From: Dictyobacter alpinus
Lineage (GTDB): Bacteria; Chloroflexota; Ktedonobacteria; Ktedonobacterales; Ktedonobacteraceae
Length of the DNA stretch: 64,000 nucleotides
Direction: 5' to 3'
Assembly (NCBI RefSeq): GCF_003967575.1
Contig: NZ_BIFT01000001.1
Location: forward strand, 496,001-560,000
Part shown: positions 1 to 9,399 of the stretch, in pieces
Layout: each line of letters opens with the position of its first letter
How positions within the stretch are numbered: position 1 is the first letter of the stretch
Position numbers and translations under genes: made by a program
Notes under the pieces: generated by a model
Database searches by the model: none
What the model was told of the DNA's origin: nothing
Seen by the model: only the letters and a program-made list of their open reading frames with translations

Positions 1-660
1 GATGAGCTGTCGACCAATTTTACAGATTTAGCCGACGAAGATAATAAGGACGAAGATAATAAAGAGGATATACAACCAACAGGAACACAGCCTCCTTCTG
101 AGGATTTTGAGGCAGGGCTCCTGGCACAATTAGATAGTCTCTATCGAACCGCGTTACGCATGACCAATAATCCACAGGAAGCTGAAGATCTGGTGCAAGA
201 AACCATGCTTAAAGCCATTCGCTTCTCTCATACCTATCAGCCTGGTACGAACTTACGCGCATGGCTTTTTCGCATTCTCAATACATCGGCCATCAATCGT
301 TACAGAAAACAGGCGGCACATCCTAATCCCATAGCTCTGCCTGAAGGAGAAGAATTTTATCTCTACAACCAGATTCGGGACCTTAGTGGTCAGGAACGAA
401 ATTTAGGGGCTGAAGAAGAAGTTTTAAGCCAATATCTGGACGAAGATGTTCATAACGCATTAAATGATCTCCCCCCAAATTTTAGAATGGCAATTATTCT
501 TGCTGATATTGAGGGTCTGTCCTACAAAGAGATAGCTGAAGCATTACAAATTCCAATCGGAACCGTCATGAGTCGTATCTCACGTGCCCGTCGACAATTA
601 CAAAAATCACTCTGGCAATATGCCAAGGATCGAGGATATGTCAGAACGGAAGCGTCCTAG
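1..660 (+). CDS. ECF-type RNA polymerase sigma factor (5' end missing)
   Basis: Sigma-70 family, extracytoplasmic-function type: it directs RNA polymerase to a stress or signal regulon. The frame is open from the first base, so the start lies upstream of the window. The visible part opens with an acidic stretch of about 40 residues rich in D, E and N, followed by region 2 (AEDLVQETMLKA, then the core-binding and -10 recognition helices around AWLFRILNT). Region 4 is the C-terminal helix-turn-helix with the motifs LPPNFRMA, LSYKEIAEAL and GTVMSRISRAR. The ATG at 160 falls inside region 2 and would delete its first helix, so it is not the real start. No anti-sigma gene follows; the next gene is convergent. 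Family assignment is firm; the regulon is unknown. Confidence 0.92.
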   Translation, partial: DELSTNFTDLADEDNKDEDNKEDIQPTGTQPPSEDFEAGLLAQLDSLYRTALRMTNNPQEAEDLVQETMLKAIRFSHTYQPGTNLRAWLFRILNTSAINRYRKQAAHPNPIALPEGEEFYLYNQIRDLSGQERNLGAEEEVLSQYLDEDVHNALNDLPPNFRMAIILADIEGLSYKEIAEALQIPIGTVMSRISRARRQLQKSLWQYAKDRGYVRTEAS

Positions 661-679
661 CTTCCCTTCATTGGGAAGC
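660..679 (+). terminator. Short hairpin after the sigma factor gene
   Basis: A 7-bp perfect stem (660-666 with 673-679) and a 6-nt loop begin on the last base of the stop codon. There is no T tract, so termination by this hairpin alone is uncertain; it could also protect the 3' end. Confidence 0.4.
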
Positions 680-737
680 CACCAGTTCTTCCGTGCTGCC
701 ACCCCTCCAGGCAAGATAACACCCTGAAACGATATGA

Positions 738-1010
738 TTATACAGATCGGGCAATGTGACGTACCGCGTCAGAACCTGCACGCGTGATGCGAACATTTAC
801 ACAGCGTCGATCCATCATATCTACTGAGCGGGTTACCAAACCTTTACGTTCTAAACGAGCAATTGCCTTTGTCGCTGCTGCGGAACTTACTCCCAGCTCA
901 GATGCGACCTCACCAACAAGCCAGTGTTCACGGCGAGACAGAAATGATAAGACTTCAAGTTGACGAGAGGTAACACTGGTAGATGTCCGGCGCACCATAG
1001 TCATACGCAT
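738..1010 (-). CDS. Small MarR-family transcriptional repressor
   Basis: 90-residue winged helix-turn-helix protein. Motifs: TSRQLEVLSFLSR (first helix), LVGEVASELGVSSAAATKAIARLERKG split over the recognition helix region, and MDRRCVNVRITRAG (wing). It lacks the long N- and C-terminal dimerisation helices of full MarR proteins (usually about 140 residues), so it is a minimal form. Start: an AGGAG ribosome site sits 4 nt before the ATG at 1010. A perfect 7-bp inverted repeat at 1037-1055, just upstream, is a likely operator for autoregulation. The target is not evident; the neighbouring histidine kinase gene lies on the same strand upstream, 112 nt away. Confidence 0.85.
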   Translation of the reverse strand: MRMTMVRRTSTSVTSRQLEVLSFLSRREHWLVGEVASELGVSSAAATKAIARLERKGLVTRSVDMMDRRCVNVRITRAGSDAVRHIARSV

Positions 1011-1036
1011 TTTCTCCTACACATGAAATTTTCTAT

Positions 1037-1055
1037 GCATATACCAACTATATGC
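1037..1055 (-). promoter_or_regulatory. Candidate MarR operator
   Basis: Perfect inverted repeat GCATATA-N5-TATATGC, 27-45 nt before the start codon of the marR-type gene. Size and position fit a dimeric winged-helix repressor site; binding is inferred. Confidence 0.5.
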
Positions 1056-1122
1056 GTTCATAAAAAATGACGTTGTGTACAAGAGAATTGGGTACTCTCC
1101 CCAAAAGGATCAATCAGGTGGA

Positions 1123-4008
1123 TTATACAGGAAGTTGAACTGTCTCCGTTTCAATAAGAGGGTTTTTCGACACCACTGGTAAAGCAAATGAGAAGGTACT
1201 CCCTTCCCCGGGTTGTCCGCTACTTTCTAGCCAGATACGCCCGCCCATTGCTTCTAACAGGCGGCGGCAGATAAATAAGCCCAGGCCTGCTCCGCGTACA
1301 GGACTATTCATATCGCGCTCTAATCGTACGAAACGCTCGAAGAGGCGCTGTTGATCTTCTAGCGGTACCCCAAAGCCGTGGTCCTGTACTGTGATAATGA
1401 TGACTTCCTGCTTTTGAATAGCTGAAAGGATGATCGAAGATCCCGATGGTGAATATTTTAAAGCATTGCTCATGATGTTAAGTAAGACCTGACGTAATGG
1501 AACATCATCAGCTTTAACATAGAGATCCTCAGCTATCTGCGTCTGTACCGTTCTTTGTTCACCTGTCAGTGTCGCTTCAAGAATTTCTAATACGTGCGAG
1601 ACCGCACGCGCGAGCGGTATAGGTCGCAGGCGCACCGCTGCTGCATCCATGTTTACACGGCTGGCATCCATAATATTGCTCACGAGCAGCGACAATTCAT
1701 CGCAGCCACGACGCGCTTTATCAATAAATTCTGAACGTGATTCAACCTCAAGCCGCTCATGATATTGATCTAAGAGCTCAATATATCCCAAAACGGTTGT
1801 CAGGGGAGTACGTAGCTCATGCGACGCCGTCATAATAAATTGATCCTTTAATTGGTCAAGCTCTTTTTGACGCTCGTAGGCAGCCCGCAATGCAATCGTC
1901 ATCTGAACATTCTCTAACACAGCCAGACATTGGCTAGCAAACATCTCTAAGGCGCGCATCTCTTCTTTAAAGAAGTAGTGTGGGCGTCCATAGGTCACTA
2001 CCAGCACACCGATAGAGCGTCCCTTCTTACGTAGTGGTAGCCAGGCAAACGGATGGAGAGGTTGCTCAGGCAAACAGCCAGGCAGAGCACCATCAGTCTC
2101 TTCCTTAACAGGGAGTGATGGTTGTCCCTGCACAAAACGCGTCGTCCAATCACTTTCCTGAATGCCTGTCAGACGACTATAGGCAGTCAGACGCGGTCCA
2201 TGACCGGTGGCAACCGCCAGTTGTAGCGCTGACGCTTGTTCATCATACAGCCACATTTCCGCGGCCGATGCAGTTGCATCGGCCGCGATAACAGCATAGG
2301 TGTTAGCGGCATCTTTAAGTGTATTGAACGCTGAGTTCGGCATCGTGCTAATTGAATAAAGATTGTTTAAGAGATTGGTATGCTGCGTTGCACGGGCATA
2401 CAGGCGGGCCATTTCTAACATCATCGAAAAACGTGCGGTCAACGACTGCGCGATCTCTAGATCAGGGCCGGCATAGGGCTGGTGGCCGCGCTCACCTAAT
2501 ACCATAATTCCAATCATCTTTCCCTGTGCCCGAATGGGAACCAACAACCAATCTTCTTCACCCAATGGAGATTCTACTGTCAAAAAACGTTTTAAGCCTG
2601 TCTGCTTATTTTCCGCGGAGCGAATCGCCTCACTAAGCAAGAGCGGTCGCCTGGCAAGCTGCAATCTCTGAATGGCTGGCAAGAAAGTATCGAGATAATC
2701 AATAGGAGACTCGCGAGCGGTAAAGGGCAATTGAAAGGTATGCAACAACGACGTCAACAATACACGTCTGGATGCATCGCCAGCTCCATCAGTCAACCCG
2801 GGATAAAGACGATATTGACCACTACTTTCATCAAAAACAAATACACATACCTGGGCTGTATCAAATGTATAAATAGCGGCAGAGGTAATTAAACTGGCAG
2901 CATCAGACACTTCTAAGGTCTCATCCGAAATCACCATGGGTTCCTGGAGGAAGCGACGATACTGCACGACCTCACGAAAAAACACGTTTTCCGTTAAGAC
3001 TTTAGCTAATCTCCAGACCAGAGGTGAGAGAAAGGTCGCAGAACCAACAATCACCAATTCATAGAGATTGCGGTGTTGTGGCATATAGCCGATCAGGAAA
3101 ATATTCCCTAGCGCCACAACGACATACACGACAATCGCCAGAAAAATCATCCCAAAGAGCGCTGCAACCGTCTTGCGCACATAGGTATCAAAGACCAGGA
3201 TCTGGTAGCGCAAGATTGAATAACCCAGGGCTAAGGGAAAAAGGAAGAGTGTTATGGTAGTAATACGTCCATTAAAGAATGGCAAATGCAATATTCGCGG
3301 AATAACGGTAAAAAATAAGAGAGGAGCCGCTGAGAGGATTACTCCGGCCACAAATAATGACATCTGCTGACGCTCCCAGTGCACGGTGGAGCGCTGATAA
3401 GAATAGATAATTAAGCCAAGGATACCAGTTAAGGTCACCAAAAAATAGCTTAAATCACTAAATGAGAGCCAATCAGCTACCTTTGCCTGCAAAAGATAAC
3501 TGTTGAAAAAAGCGGCAATGATAAAAATACCGCTACCGCTAATAAGCGCGAGGTATATCTTTGAGATCCAGGCCAGGTACCTGGTCACCGAGGAGGAATT
3601 CTGATTAGCCGTGATACTTTTCGGGAAAACCATCAAAAAGGCCGATAAAAAAATCACGGCCAGAATACTTCCCGTATCGCTGACAAACCCCAACCACTTA
3701 TTGGCTGAAACACTACTCCTTACAGTAAAAGCAACAATCAACGCCATACATAAACAGAGCAGGCGAAAAGCAACCTGACGATTGCGCGCATATACCCACA
3801 CAAACATCCCAACCGCCAGAAACGAAGTTGCGAGTAGACAAGAAAAACCAAAGTCTACCCATGCTGCTTCGACCCCCGCCTCATTATGCATTGTCGTCGT
3901 AAAAATATAATTTCCATTGAGAAGGAGTAAAAATAGGAAGAAGAAAATTGACAGCAATACAACTAATAGGCGCTGAGATTTTATTAGCATTCGATACGCA
4001 TATAGCAT
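1123..4008 (-). CDS. Membrane sensor histidine kinase with GAF domains
   Basis: About 961 residues. The N-terminal 340 residues carry eight or nine hydrophobic segments, followed by two GAF-like regions (roughly 370-560 and 560-720), then HisKA and HATPase_c. The phospho-acceptor is the His of SHELRTPL (about residue 730). The ATPase shows the N box (LLNIMSNALKYSP), G1 (DHGFGVP) and G2 (GAGLGLFI) motifs. The ATG at 4008 is preferred because a GAGAGGA ribosome site precedes it; a TTG lies 15 nt upstream. No response regulator gene is adjacent, so it is an orphan kinase or partners with a distant regulator. GAF domains in this arrangement usually sense small ligands or redox state; the signal cannot be read from sequence. 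It is separated from Qng1 by a divergent promoter region. Confidence 0.93.
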   Translation of the reverse strand: MLYAYRMLIKSQRLLVVLLSIFFFLFLLLLNGNYIFTTTMHNEAGVEAAWVDFGFSCLLATSFLAVGMFVWVYARNRQVAFRLLCLCMALIVAFTVRSSVSANKWLGFVSDTGSILAVIFLSAFLMVFPKSITANQNSSSVTRYLAWISKIYLALISGSGIFIIAAFFNSYLLQAKVADWLSFSDLSYFLVTLTGILGLIIYSYQRSTVHWERQQMSLFVAGVILSAAPLLFFTVIPRILHLPFFNGRITTITLFLFPLALGYSILRYQILVFDTYVRKTVAALFGMIFLAIVVYVVVALGNIFLIGYMPQHRNLYELVIVGSATFLSPLVWRLAKVLTENVFFREVVQYRRFLQEPMVISDETLEVSDAASLITSAAIYTFDTAQVCVFVFDESSGQYRLYPGLTDGAGDASRRVLLTSLLHTFQLPFTARESPIDYLDTFLPAIQRLQLARRPLLLSEAIRSAENKQTGLKRFLTVESPLGEEDWLLVPIRAQGKMIGIMVLGERGHQPYAGPDLEIAQSLTARFSMMLEMARLYARATQHTNLLNNLYSISTMPNSAFNTLKDAANTYAVIAADATASAAEMWLYDEQASALQLAVATGHGPRLTAYSRLTGIQESDWTTRFVQGQPSLPVKEETDGALPGCLPEQPLHPFAWLPLRKKGRSIGVLVVTYGRPHYFFKEEMRALEMFASQCLAVLENVQMTIALRAAYERQKELDQLKDQFIMTASHELRTPLTTVLGYIELLDQYHERLEVESRSEFIDKARRGCDELSLLVSNIMDASRVNMDAAAVRLRPIPLARAVSHVLEILEATLTGEQRTVQTQIAEDLYVKADDVPLRQVLLNIMSNALKYSPSGSSIILSAIQKQEVIIITVQDHGFGVPLEDQQRLFERFVRLERDMNSPVRGAGLGLFICRRLLEAMGGRIWLESSGQPGEGSTFSFALPVVSKNPLIETETVQLPV

Positions 4009-4473
4009 GCCAATTCCTCTCAAAAAATAGCATAATATATATCTCGCTATTCCTCAGGGGATGATTATCGAGATAGAGAAGGTTAATGATAGCAGTGAAG
4101 AATAACTATTATATTCAGTAGGGATCTACAAAGTATCCTTTTCACCAATCAGTTCTGATTTCATAATCTTCTTGATTTTTAAGGCTCTACTATCTTCCTG
4201 CTATTTCCTTCCGCTCATAAAAGATGATAGAGACTATACATGTTATTGTCAAGTTTACCCTTTTATTCAACCAATCTGGCTAGTACTACTTTGCAACAAA
4301 GCGTGAATTCTAACCGTTCTATGAAAAGGTGGTGAGCATTATAATAGAACAGTTAAGTCGTGGCGTGTAAAGCAACCGATATTACCTATACCATTCATTG
4401 CCTGATGGGTAAATGATTGACGAAACCTGGGTTTGTTTGTAGAATCGAAGCGAAAAAGCAAAGAGGTGGGTCC
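4009..4473. other. Divergent intergenic region
   Basis: AT-rich spacer of 465 bp between the histidine kinase (minus) and the queuosine-salvage gene (plus). It holds the strong promoter at 4417-4445. I see no coding potential or RNA gene in the rest. Confidence 0.6.
4417..4445 (+). promoter_or_regulatory. Sigma-70-like promoter for the queuosine salvage gene
   Basis: TTGACG, 17-nt spacer, TAGAAT; transcription would begin near 4452, leaving a short leader with the ribosome site AGAGGTGGG before the ATG at 4474. Because the -35 box covers the TTG at 4417, that upstream start is excluded. Confidence 0.7.
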
Positions 4474-5514
4474 ATGACCGAGCTTACTCCTGGCGGGTGG
4501 AATAATAAGGAAGGTGGCTATGCGTTGCCGGCTACAGATCCCCTGGGAATTCTAAGTAGTACGCGCACTGTGGTTGAGCAAACAGAGTATGTATGGATCA
4601 ATCACGATCAAATAGAGCAACTCAGCAAGCGCTGGCAGCAAGAGGATGCGCAAGGGGCACAACTAGCAACTCTGTTATGGGATGAACGCTATCATTTTTC
4701 AGATGGAACTGCGCGAACCGTGAATTGGTTGCTGTTACTCGATGCGCTAAACTTTTGCTTCTGGGCCGAAAAAGATCAACCGCGCTGGACAATTACCTAT
4801 CGGGATCAAACACTCAATGGCTATTGGGCGGAAGCCGCAGCGCTTAAACGCGGCGTAGAAGAGGGACTTCCTCTCTGGGATGCCGAATATTTAGCAACCC
4901 TATCTGAAGAAACACTGGCTCATATTTTTCGCGGCACGGCAACTATCCCTCTCTTTGAACAACGTGTCCAGAATGCCCGCGAGGTTGGACGGGTCTTGCT
5001 TGAGCGCTATGATGGACAGTTCACCAATGCGATTGAGCAAGCAGAACACAGTGCCATTAAACTTGTTCTTTTGCTTGAACGTGATTTCCCGTCTTTTCGG
5101 GATGTCGCCTCTTATCATGGGCACCAGGTACGTTTTCTCAAACGAGCTCAAATTACCGTAGCCGATATCAGCGGTTCATTCCATGGACAGGGCTGGGGGA
5201 ATCTTGCTGAACAGGACCAATTAACCATTTTTGCTGATTATAAACTCCCTCAGGTGTTGCGCGATTATAATGTACTGGAATACCAGGCACAACTTGCCAG
5301 AAAAATTGACAATCAAGAACTTATTTTACCAGGTAGTGAGGAAGAGGTTGCGATTCGTGCCTGCACAATCTGGGCATGTGAATTTTTACGGCAGGCGCTG
5401 CAACGTCAGGGGCAACTGGTAACCGCTGCTGACATTGATATGCGGCTATGGTTACTTGGACAACGTTCGGAGGCATTGCTTCCATACCATCGAACACGAA
5501 CCATTTATTATTGA
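4474..5514 (+). CDS. Queuosine 5'-phosphate N-glycosylase (Qng1 / DUF2419, queuosine salvage)
   Basis: 346 residues, close to the length of the family (human C9orf64/QNG1 about 340). Aligns by eye along its whole length with the human protein: NWLLLLDALNFCFW, RDQTLNGYWAEAAAL, SFRDVASYHG, FLKRAQI, FADYKLPQVLR, EVAIRACTIWACE and the C-terminal RTRTIYY all have direct counterparts. The family releases queuine base from queuosine 5'-monophosphate so the base can be reinserted into tRNA. The FADY motif is a family signature thought to contribute to the active site. The start at 4474 has a clear ribosome site and lies downstream of a good promoter. It stands alone, with no tgt or transporter gene adjacent, and murE follows 59 nt later on the same strand. 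Confidence 0.93.
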   Translation: MTELTPGGWNNKEGGYALPATDPLGILSSTRTVVEQTEYVWINHDQIEQLSKRWQQEDAQGAQLATLLWDERYHFSDGTARTVNWLLLLDALNFCFWAEKDQPRWTITYRDQTLNGYWAEAAALKRGVEEGLPLWDAEYLATLSEETLAHIFRGTATIPLFEQRVQNAREVGRVLLERYDGQFTNAIEQAEHSAIKLVLLLERDFPSFRDVASYHGHQVRFLKRAQITVADISGSFHGQGWGNLAEQDQLTIFADYKLPQVLRDYNVLEYQAQLARKIDNQELILPGSEEEVAIRACTIWACEFLRQALQRQGQLVTAADIDMRLWLLGQRSEALLPYHRTRTIYY

Positions 5515-5573
5515 TGGTTTACTACATACATTTTTTATCATAATTTACATATAGCGACGGTAAAATACTACTT

Positions 5574-7109
5574 ATGCAATTACAAACATTACTCACGGCG
5601 CTGGAAGATTACTCCTGGCGCACACAAACGGATACAGCGCTGGATACACAGCAAGAAATCACATCAATAGCTTACGACTCGCGCAAAGTTGTAGCGCAGA
5701 GCATCTTTGTGGCCGTACCAGGTACACATACAGATGGACAACGCTATCTGCGCGATGCAGCGGATCGCGGGGCACTGCTCGCGGTTGGCGAGAAACTCTC
5801 AATTGAGGAGCAACAACTTCCTCTTCCTTATATCGAGGTACCAAATGTACGGATCGCGCTCGCTGATCTCGCACGTACCTTCTATGGCAATCCAGCAGAT
5901 AAACTCTGCACAATTGGCATTACTGGCACAGATGGAAAAACAACAACCAGTAACTTGATCAGTACGCTGTTTGAGACCGCTGGCCGCCATAATGGACTGA
6001 TGACTACAGCCAACTTTAAAATATCTGGTCAAGAGTGGGAGAATACGACCCGTCAGAGTACGCTTGAGGCCCTGGAGATCCAGGAGTTTCTCCATCGGCT
6101 CGCAAGCTCGGATGTGCCGTATGCAATCGTTGAAGCCACCTCGCATGGTTTAGAGCTAGGACGCGTGCATGGCTGTAACTTTGATGTTGGTGTGGTCACA
6201 AATATTACCCATGAGCATCTAGATTTCCATAAGACACTCGAAAACTATCGCCGGGCCAAGGCACGCCTGTTTGAGATGCTGGATCCTCAGCGCGATAAAG
6301 GAATTAACGCCCGTCCCGTGGCTATCCTTAATCGTGATGATGTTAGTTACGAAGTTCTCAAACCCTATTGCCGTGTCCCTATCCTGGATTATGGTATCGA
6401 TACAGAAGCAAGCGTGCGTGCAGTCGATCTGGACCTGCGGGCCCATAGCACACGTTTCCGTGTGCTCCTGCCAGATGGTGAAGGACTAATCGAAACACGT
6501 CTGGTAGGACGCTTTAATGTTAGTAATAGCCTGGCCGCTATCGCTACCGCATACAGCCAGGGCATCAGTATTGCGGACATCGAACGTGGTATGGCTGCCG
6601 TGGCAGGCGTTACAGGACGCATGGAGAACATTGTAGAGGGGCAACCTTTCTCCGTGATTGTCGATTATGCGCATACACCAGATAGTTTACAAAAGGTTAT
6701 CGCCACCTTACGTCCATTGACACAGGGCAAACTTATGCTTGTCTTCGGGTCAGCGGGTGAGCGCGATATTCAAAAACGGCCAGTCATGGGGAGGATCGCC
6801 GCCGAACAATCAGAGTTCTTCGTCATCACAGATGAAGATCCTCGTGATGAAGATCGAGAAAGCATTTTACGTGCGATCGCAGCAGGGGCGGCAGCAACTG
6901 GGAAACAAGAGGGCAAAGATTTTCTCTGCATCGCTGATCGCACCCAGGCAATCACAGCAGCCTTCGCCCGAGCGCAACCAGGTGACACAATCCTGTTGGC
7001 TGGCAAGGGACACGAACAGAGCATTATCATGGGTCGAGGAGAGAAACTTCCCTGGGATGATCGCCGTGTGGCGCGTGAACAGCTCAATAAACAGGGATGG
7101 AGAGCGTGA
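5574..7109 (+). CDS. murE: UDP-MurNAc-dipeptide:amino acid ligase MurE
   Basis: 511 residues, normal for MurE. It adds the third residue of the peptidoglycan stem peptide in the cytoplasm. Domain order is standard: N-terminal UDP-binding domain with SIAYDSRKV, central ATPase with P-loop GITGTDGKTTT (about 115-125), VVEATSHGL-like motif (VEATSHGLELGRVHG) and NITHEHLDFH, and the C-terminal domain with VDYAHTPDSL, VFGSAGERD and AGKGHE. The motif that reads DNPR in meso-diaminopimelate-adding enzymes is EDPR here (about residues 421-424), so the diamino acid may differ; some Chloroflexota use ornithine. It heads a murE-mraY pair; murF, murD and the rest of the usual cluster are absent here. Confidence 0.96.
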   Translation: MQLQTLLTALEDYSWRTQTDTALDTQQEITSIAYDSRKVVAQSIFVAVPGTHTDGQRYLRDAADRGALLAVGEKLSIEEQQLPLPYIEVPNVRIALADLARTFYGNPADKLCTIGITGTDGKTTTSNLISTLFETAGRHNGLMTTANFKISGQEWENTTRQSTLEALEIQEFLHRLASSDVPYAIVEATSHGLELGRVHGCNFDVGVVTNITHEHLDFHKTLENYRRAKARLFEMLDPQRDKGINARPVAILNRDDVSYEVLKPYCRVPILDYGIDTEASVRAVDLDLRAHSTRFRVLLPDGEGLIETRLVGRFNVSNSLAAIATAYSQGISIADIERGMAAVAGVTGRMENIVEGQPFSVIVDYAHTPDSLQKVIATLRPLTQGKLMLVFGSAGERDIQKRPVMGRIAAEQSEFFVITDEDPRDEDRESILRAIAAGAAATGKQEGKDFLCIADRTQAITAAFARAQPGDTILLAGKGHEQSIIMGRGEKLPWDDRRVAREQLNKQGWRA

Positions 7110-7233
7110 TGAAGTTCTCATTCTTCATCCACCTGATTGATAGATACGTCGTCAGGGAAATATATCGTCCATGCCAGACGGCACAACCACAACGATTGTT
7201 TGAATAGGTCATCATTTCGTCTTGGGAGTACAT

Positions 7234-9186
7234 ATGAATCCAAATTCACCCTGGTTATTACTGCTCGTATTTCTGGCCTGCGCAGTAGCAAGTACCTTGC
7301 TTTGTCAGGCAGCCAAGCTGCTCTTTCCCAAGTTTCGCAGTGGTGAGCACAAACCTGGTACCCATCGCGCTGATCTTCCAACCGGGAAACGGGAGATCAG
7401 AACCATCGAGCTACCACTTGTCGGGGGTCCAGCTTTTACTATCGCAATTATTGTAGTTGGACTTGCTACTGGCTATCTGCTCAATTTTTCGTCTGAGCAA
7501 TGGATCTTGCTATTAATTGCGCTGGGCGCTATGCTCGGCTACGCCCTGGTTGGCTTTATTGACGACTGGCGCAAAGTGTATCGCAATGAAGGACTCTCAG
7601 AGATTGCCAAGTTCTCTGGAGTTTTTCTCGTGGGTGCGGTTGCTGCTGCACTGTTCTTTTTTCTGTTGCCACAAAGTGGTCAGATCTCTTACAGCCTCTG
7701 GAAAGATCTTCCCATACTCAATACATTTCTCTGTCCTACCCCTATCCCTCATCATCCAGAAATTTGTTCAGTCACAGGCAGCCCTGTAGCCTATTATGGT
7801 TGGCTAATCTTCCTGATGTTGATGACTGGTGTGGTTGGCAGCCTCACGTCCGTCTCAGTCGATTTTAGCGATGGTCTGGATGGTCTGGCAGGTGGACTGG
7901 TGTTTAGCGCCTCGCTGGGCCTGGGTATCGTAGTCACTGGTCTGGTAGGGACCCAGCCAAATGGTGTCGTATTAGAAGTGCTGGCGTTACTGGGAGCCGG
8001 TGCTATTCTAGGTTATCTCCCTTTGAACTGGCCTTCCGCCTGGGCCGCTCGCCGTGGACATGCCACGCGTCGTGCGAAAATTTATATGGGTGATAGCGGA
8101 GCCCTGGGTATGGGCGGGCTCCTCGCGATGGTGGCCGTATTCTCCCGTAACGAGACATTGTTGTTGATGATTGGTGGCGCCTTTGTATTGGAAGGACTCT
8201 CAGCGCTGATCTCTGCCCGCCTGTTGACGCGTTTCTTCCGCCGCTATCTGACTATTTTACGCTTTGCCAACACAGAGAAATTTGTACCACACACAGAGTT
8301 CCCACTGCCGTTCCTGGCCACACCACTGCATCATCACTTTGATCTATTAGGCTGGGATCGCCGACGCTTAGTTTATGCCGCCTGGGCACTGGGAGCCTGT
8401 TTTGCCGTCCTGGGCATCATGGTGAGCCTGGTTCCCTTCTCATGGCAGCGTTATATCGGTCGTTTCTTAATTATATTACTGGCGATACTCGTCTGGTCGA
8501 GTGGCTCCTGGTCGAAAAACTATTTCGTCGGCAAACATTTTGTCGAGGGTGCCAGACGCACACGATTGGCCTTGTATTACGGCTATCCATTTCGCATCAT
8601 GGGCATTAGACTGTATCACCGGGTAGAGATTGTTGAGGCCAGTGAAGATGTCATCGAGACGCCTGCCGAAGAATTGGCTTTATGGCAACGTATGACCATT
8701 TTTGATGCCAGAGCCATGCTCGGTCTTTACTGCTACCGGGCCGGTTATTATCCAGCGGCCCAGGCGCAATGGACGCGTATTCCTGAGCGCAACCGCGTGT
8801 TGCGGCCAGAGATTGTACATCTACTCAATGAGCTAGAAAATCAACTGGCACTGGAAAAACAAGAGACTCAGCCTATCAGACGTCAGGATATTCTACGCAA
8901 GAAAGAAGAGCCCATTCTGGAAGGAAACTTACCACCGGCTGACCTGCCTAATCCTTACGAGCCAGTTAGCCAGGAGGAAAACCAGAACGGACCGATCAAG
9001 GTCTGGACATCCAACACTCCAGATTATCCAATCGAGAGTAACAATGAGGAGATAAAAATTACAGCACCCCTCAGCAATGAAGTGCTCATGAGCAAACAAA
9101 CAAGTGAACAACCTCGTTTAGATACAGGCCCATCTACCAATGGACATTCACCTGCTAACTATCGACAGGATAGTGCGAAGAAATAG
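7234..9186 (+). CDS. mraY: MraY-type phospho-N-acetylmuramoyl-pentapeptide transferase with long C-terminal extension
   Basis: 650 residues against about 320-360 for usual MraY. It transfers phospho-MurNAc-pentapeptide to undecaprenyl phosphate, making lipid I at the inner membrane. About ten membrane segments fill the first 430 residues. Catalytic motifs are present: GFIDDWRK, DFSDGLDGLAGG, YMGDSGALGMGG and TPLHHHFDLLGWD. The extra 220 residues are soluble: a helical part (about 475-545, FDARAMLGLYCYRAGYYPAAQAQW, TPR-like in look) then a polar, P/E/N-rich tail. The ATG at 7234 has GGGAG 5 nt upstream and is preferred over the TTG at 7222, which overlaps that site. It follows murE by 124 nt, same strand, probably cotranscribed. 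The extension may dock other envelope enzymes; that is a guess. Confidence 0.92.
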   Translation: MNPNSPWLLLLVFLACAVASTLLCQAAKLLFPKFRSGEHKPGTHRADLPTGKREIRTIELPLVGGPAFTIAIIVVGLATGYLLNFSSEQWILLLIALGAMLGYALVGFIDDWRKVYRNEGLSEIAKFSGVFLVGAVAAALFFFLLPQSGQISYSLWKDLPILNTFLCPTPIPHHPEICSVTGSPVAYYGWLIFLMLMTGVVGSLTSVSVDFSDGLDGLAGGLVFSASLGLGIVVTGLVGTQPNGVVLEVLALLGAGAILGYLPLNWPSAWAARRGHATRRAKIYMGDSGALGMGGLLAMVAVFSRNETLLLMIGGAFVLEGLSALISARLLTRFFRRYLTILRFANTEKFVPHTEFPLPFLATPLHHHFDLLGWDRRRLVYAAWALGACFAVLGIMVSLVPFSWQRYIGRFLIILLAILVWSSGSWSKNYFVGKHFVEGARRTRLALYYGYPFRIMGIRLYHRVEIVEASEDVIETPAEELALWQRMTIFDARAMLGLYCYRAGYYPAAQAQWTRIPERNRVLRPEIVHLLNELENQLALEKQETQPIRRQDILRKKEEPILEGNLPPADLPNPYEPVSQEENQNGPIKVWTSNTPDYPIESNNEEIKITAPLSNEVLMSKQTSEQPRLDTGPSTNGHSPANYRQDSAKK

Positions 9187-9216
9187 CAATTTATTGCAAC
9201 ACGTCTAAAAGACAAT

Positions 9217-9269
9217 GTATGTGACGAGCCAGGTCTGTGCCAGGAATACAGACCTGGCTCGTCACATAC
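9217..9269. terminator. Long perfect hairpin after mraY
   Basis: Perfect 22-bp inverted repeat (9217-9238 with 9248-9269) around a 9-nt loop. No T tract follows, so it may act as an RNA-stabilising structure or a factor-aided terminator. Confidence 0.7.
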
Positions 9270-9399
9270 GCTATGGTAAAAACTGCTGTCGATGACTTTC
9301 CCCAACTTGAAAGATTCGCACGTCTATGTCATAGTGCTGTATACATATATTTAAGTAAACACAACCCTCTACAAAAAAAGATAGGGATTTCGACAGCTG

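Noticed and set aside
160..660. Sigma factor starting at the ATG at 160
   Set aside because: The frame is open from base 1 and encodes the start of region 2 before 160; the ATG is internal.
3024..3260. Plus-strand frame inside the histidine kinase
   Set aside because: Antisense shadow of a well-supported gene; same for the many similar frames inside murE, obg, CHAT and other genes.
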